Shown: positions 61,318-64,000 of the stretch, piece after piece
Layout: the number at the start of each line of letters is the position of its first letter
How positions within the stretch are numbered: position 1 is the stretch's first letter
Assembly: GCF_006636215.1 (NCBI RefSeq)
Contig: NZ_VIFM01000008.1
Location: forward strand, 1-64,000
DNA: 64,000 nucleotides
Reading direction: 5' to 3'
Source of the DNA: Myxococcus llanfairpwllgwyngyllgogerychwyrndrobwllllantysiliogogogochensis
GTDB taxonomy: Bacteria; Myxococcota; Myxococcia; Myxococcales; Myxococcaceae
Notes under the pieces: model-generated
Databases searched by the model: none
What the model was told of the DNA's origin: nothing
What the model saw: the letters and a program-made list of their open reading frames with translations, nothing else
Program-made: the position numbers and the translations under genes

Positions 61318-62637
61318 ATGCGAAGAATCTCCCGAGTCCTGCTCCCCGCCGCGTTGGTCTGGGCCGCCACGCTGTCTCCCGGCTGCGGTGAGAGCGAGCC
61401 CTCCAAAACACCTCCACGAGAGGATGGCGGTTCCAGTGCGGACGCGGGCGCCGGAGGTGACGGAGGTTCGGGTCCCGTGCCCGACGCGGGCGGAGTCGAG
61501 CCCGGCCCTGTCGACGCCATCATCGCCGCCATGCCGGAGGGCTCGTGGAAGGAGCTGCCCGGGACGAACATGGCGGACGTCTGCCCCACGCCGTACTCCA
61601 GCTATCCGTGCGAAGCGGTGATGATTGCGTGGAGCGGCGGGGCCTACGACACGTTGAGAGACAGGTTGATTGTCTGGGGCGGCGGGCATGACGACTCGCC
61701 GTACAACAACGTCTTCACGTTCGACCTCGCGACGATGAAGTGGAAGCGGTGGACGGAGCTGCCCGCGGGGATGACGGGCAACAGCGTCACGCCGGTGATG
61801 CGGGACAAGCGCGTGGAGACGTGTGGCTTCTACCCGTCCGTCACGTCGCTCGCCATTCCCGACGCGAGCCTGACGGCCAGCGGCTACGTGCGTCCGGAGT
61901 TGTGTGACGAGCCGAGCATCGTCGCCCAGCTCGACACGCAGCAGCCGCGCAGCGCGCACACGTACGGCAACATCGCCTTCAGCGAGGCGACGGGTCGGTT
62001 CTACGTGCTCGGCTCCGTGGGCACCTATCCCAGTGGGCAGGCGGGTTCGAGATTGGTGATGGGCTTCGACTTCGCGACGGGACGCTGGGTGCGCGGCGCG
62101 AACAACCCGGTCATCGACTACGGGGCCAGCGCGACCGATGCACGCGGACACGTCTGGTATATCGGGCCGAGGAAGCTGCATGAGTACGACCCCGTCGCCA
62201 ACACCTGGACCGCGCATGCGGCGAACGGCGCGGGCTACTACTACGCGGGCGCGGATGTGGACACGCGGCGCAACGTCCTGGCGTTGGTGCGCGAGGGCGC
62301 CACGGTGTCGACGTATGCATTGAGCGACGCGGCGAAGACGCACGCCACCGTCACCACCACGGGGTTGAGCACGCCGGTGGGCGGAGCGCCGGGGCTCGCG
62401 TACTCACCGGTGCTGGACCGGTTCGTCGCGTACCCCGGTGGGAAGAGGCTGGCGCTGCTCGACCTGCCGAACGCGCGCTGGGTGGAAGTCACGGGCACGG
62501 GGGATGACCCGGGCGCGCCAGCGTCGAACGGCACGTACGGGAGGTTCCGCTACAGCCCCGCGCGCAACGTGTTCATCGTCGTGAACGGGACACGGCGCAA
62601 CGTGTTCCTCTGGAAGCCACCCTCGACGGCGCCGTAG
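61318..62637 (+). CDS. Kelch-like beta-propeller lipoprotein
   Basis: A 439-residue lipoprotein (signal LVWAATLSPGC). After a Gly/Asp/Ser linker it forms a galactose-oxidase/Kelch-type propeller: DRLIVWGGGHDDSPYNNVFTFDLATMKWKRW, TGRFYVLGSVG, GRKLHEYDPVANTWTAH-like and RLALLDLPNARWVEV blades carry the Gly-Gly and Trp of Kelch repeats. The catalytic Cys/Tyr/His set of galactose oxidase is not evident, so an enzymatic role is doubtful. It is exported; target unknown. Confidence 0.85.
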   Translation: MRRISRVLLPAALVWAATLSPGCGESEPSKTPPREDGGSSADAGAGGDGGSGPVPDAGGVEPGPVDAIIAAMPEGSWKELPGTNMADVCPTPYSSYPCEAVMIAWSGGAYDTLRDRLIVWGGGHDDSPYNNVFTFDLATMKWKRWTELPAGMTGNSVTPVMRDKRVETCGFYPSVTSLAIPDASLTASGYVRPELCDEPSIVAQLDTQQPRSAHTYGNIAFSEATGRFYVLGSVGTYPSGQAGSRLVMGFDFATGRWVRGANNPVIDYGASATDARGHVWYIGPRKLHEYDPVANTWTAHAANGAGYYYAGADVDTRRNVLALVREGATVSTYALSDAAKTHATVTTTGLSTPVGGAPGLAYSPVLDRFVAYPGGKRLALLDLPNARWVEVTGTGDDPGAPASNGTYGRFRYSPARNVFIVVNGTRRNVFLWKPPSTAP

Positions 62638-62760
62638 GGGCGCGTCCACGTCGTGATGGGTATTGGCCTGCGCCAGAGCAGGCCTGCCTTGCCGCACTGC
62701 TCGCGCCCAAATTGATCCCTCACCCTTTCACCCGAGGATTAAACTTCCGAAGATGGAGGC

Positions 62761-63081
62761 ATGCCTTCCATCCACTTCATCTGTCATGAGAATGAACACC
62801 TCCACCGCGTGTCCGCGGATGGCCACTGGGAAAGTGGCAATTGGGCGATCAAAGCAGACGAAGCCAAGAAACTCGTCGGCGGGATGATCTACCTGCACAA
62901 GGCGAAGGCAAAGCCTTCCTACTTCGGCGGCAAGATCGAGGGGATTCGCGCACTGGCTACCGCAAATGAAGGGCCCACCCTATTCGTCCTCCGCTTCAAA
63001 CACCTCCAAGAAGCAAGAGAGGTTCGCTGGAAAGGGGTCACCTTCGGCAGGGCCTGGACGAGTGGTGTGGTGGCTGACTGA
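62761..63081 (+). CDS. Small hypothetical protein, less GC-rich
   Basis: A 106-residue protein with no recognised family. It begins MPSIHFICHENEHLHRVSADGHW; the His/Glu-rich start and the compact mixed alpha/beta sequence suggest a single small domain. The codon third positions are clearly less GC-rich than in the neighbours (ttc, cat, aaa, gca are used freely), which hints at recent arrival. GGAGG ends one base before the ATG, so initiation may be poor. It lies close to the Imm11-like gene, so an immunity or toxin-related role is possible but unproven. Confidence 0.7.
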   Translation: MPSIHFICHENEHLHRVSADGHWESGNWAIKADEAKKLVGGMIYLHKAKAKPSYFGGKIEGIRALATANEGPTLFVLRFKHLQEAREVRWKGVTFGRAWTSGVVAD

Positions 63082-63191
63082 TGGCAGAGGAACTCTCACC
63101 CTGCGATGCACATTCACCTGAGAGTTACGCGCTCCTTGCGGTGCGTGGCGCCTGGTCCGAAGGCGCCCGCGACTCGGGCTGACGCCCATGG

Positions 63192-63770
63192 TCACCGGAA
63201 CGCCGATGAGTCACCCCACTCCGCCACGGGAATGAAGCGGAGCCCTTCAGGCGGAGGCGTCATCGCCAGCACCCGCTCCACCACGGTGCGGTGGAATAGA
63301 TGCACGACATGTTCCTCAAGGGTGAAGGCCAGCCGGTCCTCCAGCGGAATCTCCCGGAGGACAGCCTCATCGAGTACGAGCCGATCGAGCAGCAGCATGA
63401 ACAGCCCCGTCTCGGAGTCCTCGAAGACGGAGTGCTCTCGATCCACGCAGCGAATCTCCCGCCACATATGGACCAGCCAATAACGATGCATGGCGTCTCC
63501 AACCTCGACGTCAGCAGGAATGAACTGGACACCTCGGAGGTCCACGGATTCCAGGACCTCCTTGAGCCGCGGCGACACGACGGGCGCCGGCAGACTGTGA
63601 AAGTCCACCAAGACGGGCTTCGCGGGAACAGGCTCACCGAGCCGCAGTTTGACCGGCTCACTGACAGCCACGGGCCGCGCCTTTCGGAACGCGCTTCCGG
63701 ACTGGTTCCACGCAAGCAGCGGATGGTGCTGCGAGCGCGCGCGCATGAGGATGAAGTACTCTTGTTGCAT
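63192..63770 (-). CDS. Imm11-like immunity protein (DUF1629 family)
   Basis: A 192-residue protein that matches the Imm11/DUF1629 immunity family by sequence pattern: PVKLRLGEPVPAKPVLVDFHSLPAPVVSPRLKEVLESVDLRGVQFIPADV, then RYWLVHMWREIRCVDREHSVFEDSETG and PPPEGLRFIPVAEWG at the end. Such proteins neutralise a toxin encoded just upstream, which is often a large polymorphic or AHH-type nuclease. The chosen ATG 63770 gives a normal-length protein. The frame is open somewhat further upstream with GC-rich third positions, so a longer start is possible. The toxin would lie to the right. Confidence 0.82.
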   Translation of the reverse strand: MQQEYFILMRARSQHHPLLAWNQSGSAFRKARPVAVSEPVKLRLGEPVPAKPVLVDFHSLPAPVVSPRLKEVLESVDLRGVQFIPADVEVGDAMHRYWLVHMWREIRCVDREHSVFEDSETGLFMLLLDRLVLDEAVLREIPLEDRLAFTLEEHVVHLFHRTVVERVLAMTPPPEGLRFIPVAEWGDSSAFR

Positions 63771-63774
63771 GGGC

Positions 63775-63996
63775 CTACGCCCCCACCTGAAGTGCTCGTC
63801 GTGGAAGAGCCTTCTGCGTGGTGCCGTGACGTGCACCATGACGTCGACCGCGCGGACATGGGAGGCGTGGCTTGCCCGGAATGCTCAACGCACCAGAGCA
63901 GCCGTTGCCCCCCGGGAGGTAGTCCAGGCCATCGGTGGTGAGGGTCCAAGCCCCCTTCGCGACCTTCCCCAATATGTCTCGGCTGAGGCGGTCCAA
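63775..63996 (-). CDS. Possible C-terminal part of the Imm11 partner gene, cut by the window edge
   Basis: The minus-strand frame ending at 63775 is open up to the right edge. Its first ~45 codons (KVAKGAWTLTTDGLDYLPGG, GCSGALS) have strongly GC-rich third positions, so they look coding. The last ~30 do not, and the frame used there by the immunity gene does instead, which suggests a frameshift or overlapping end. If real, this is the tail of the toxin gene of the Imm11 pair. I do not recognise a toxin domain here. Confidence 0.35.
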   Translation of the reverse strand: MDRLSRDILGKVAKGAWTLTTDGLDYLPGGNGCSGALSIPGKPRLPCPRGRRHGARHGTTQKALPRRALQVGA

Positions 63997-64000
63997 CGTA

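Noticed and set aside
1-64000. tRNA, rRNA, insertion sequence or prophage
   Set aside because: I saw no cloverleaf, rRNA core sequence, transposase, integrase or phage structural gene in any frame.

Overview
The window is GC-rich, densely coded DNA (very high GC at third codon positions) that looks like a chromosome segment of a fruiting myxobacterium, most likely family Myxococcaceae. The case rests on several things seen together: three serine/threonine kinases with membrane segments, PEGA or TPR-like tails; many Cys-rich lipoproteins with Myxococcus-type disorder repeats or MopE-type metal-binding motifs; a 28-repeat RCC1 lipoprotein; a TIGR02996 'repeat-companion' protein; and a retron-type reverse transcriptase of the sort first found in Myxococcus and Stigmatella. 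I saw no rRNA, tRNA, insertion sequence or CRISPR array.

Layout. 1-3.3 kb: an unknown protein, possibly cut by the left edge, which begins inside a perfect 34-bp inverted repeat; an E-set/esterase whose ribosome binding site lies in a hairpin; and a small unknown protein. 3.4-10.1 kb: the most interesting part. A small Cys-containing protein is divergent from a HEAT-repeat/aldo-keto-reductase fusion (1170 aa, three of four AKR catalytic residues lost). Then come a 215-bp highly structured gap that fits an msr-msd RNA, a retron reverse transcriptase with its own HEAT-like N-terminus, and a TIGR02996-leucine-rich-repeat protein that overlaps the RT gene by four bases. I propose these as one retron module with unusual partner proteins. 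10.2-21.5 kb: the RCC1 lipoprotein, a membrane metallophosphoesterase, a TetR regulator and a 1509-aa amidohydrolase/lamin-tail lipoprotein. 21.7-40.1 kb: kinases, an FHA protein, an ATP-grasp enzyme, a second E-set/esterase, a MopE-like/PEGA protein pair, a HAD/glycosyltransferase pair, a GST, a degenerate nucleotide cyclase and two unknown exported proteins. 40.3-54.4 kb: S46 peptidase, lipase, TonB-domain proteins, an SDR/AraC pair, remnants of a MocR regulator and a rhodanese joined at a deletion scar, a Dps-like ferritin, an SDR/GST pair, SelO, two small membrane proteins, pyrophosphatase and CHAD protein. 54.5-64 kb: repeat-rich and Cys-rich lipoproteins, a YegD-like Hsp70, a Kelch lipoprotein, a small AT-richer gene and an Imm11-like immunity gene, with what may be the tail of its partner at the right edge.

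Most genes are single or in pairs. Overlapping or near-overlapping pairs that suggest co-translation are RT/LRR, HAD/glycosyltransferase, SDR/AraC, SDR/GST, the two small membrane proteins at 51.9-52.9 kb, PPase/CHAD, PEGA/MopE-like and the 37.8/37.0 kb exported pair. Strong hairpins sit between several convergent genes. Two noncoding tandem-repeat tracts (23.3 and 27.3 kb) and four in-gene repeat tracts indicate active repeat expansion.
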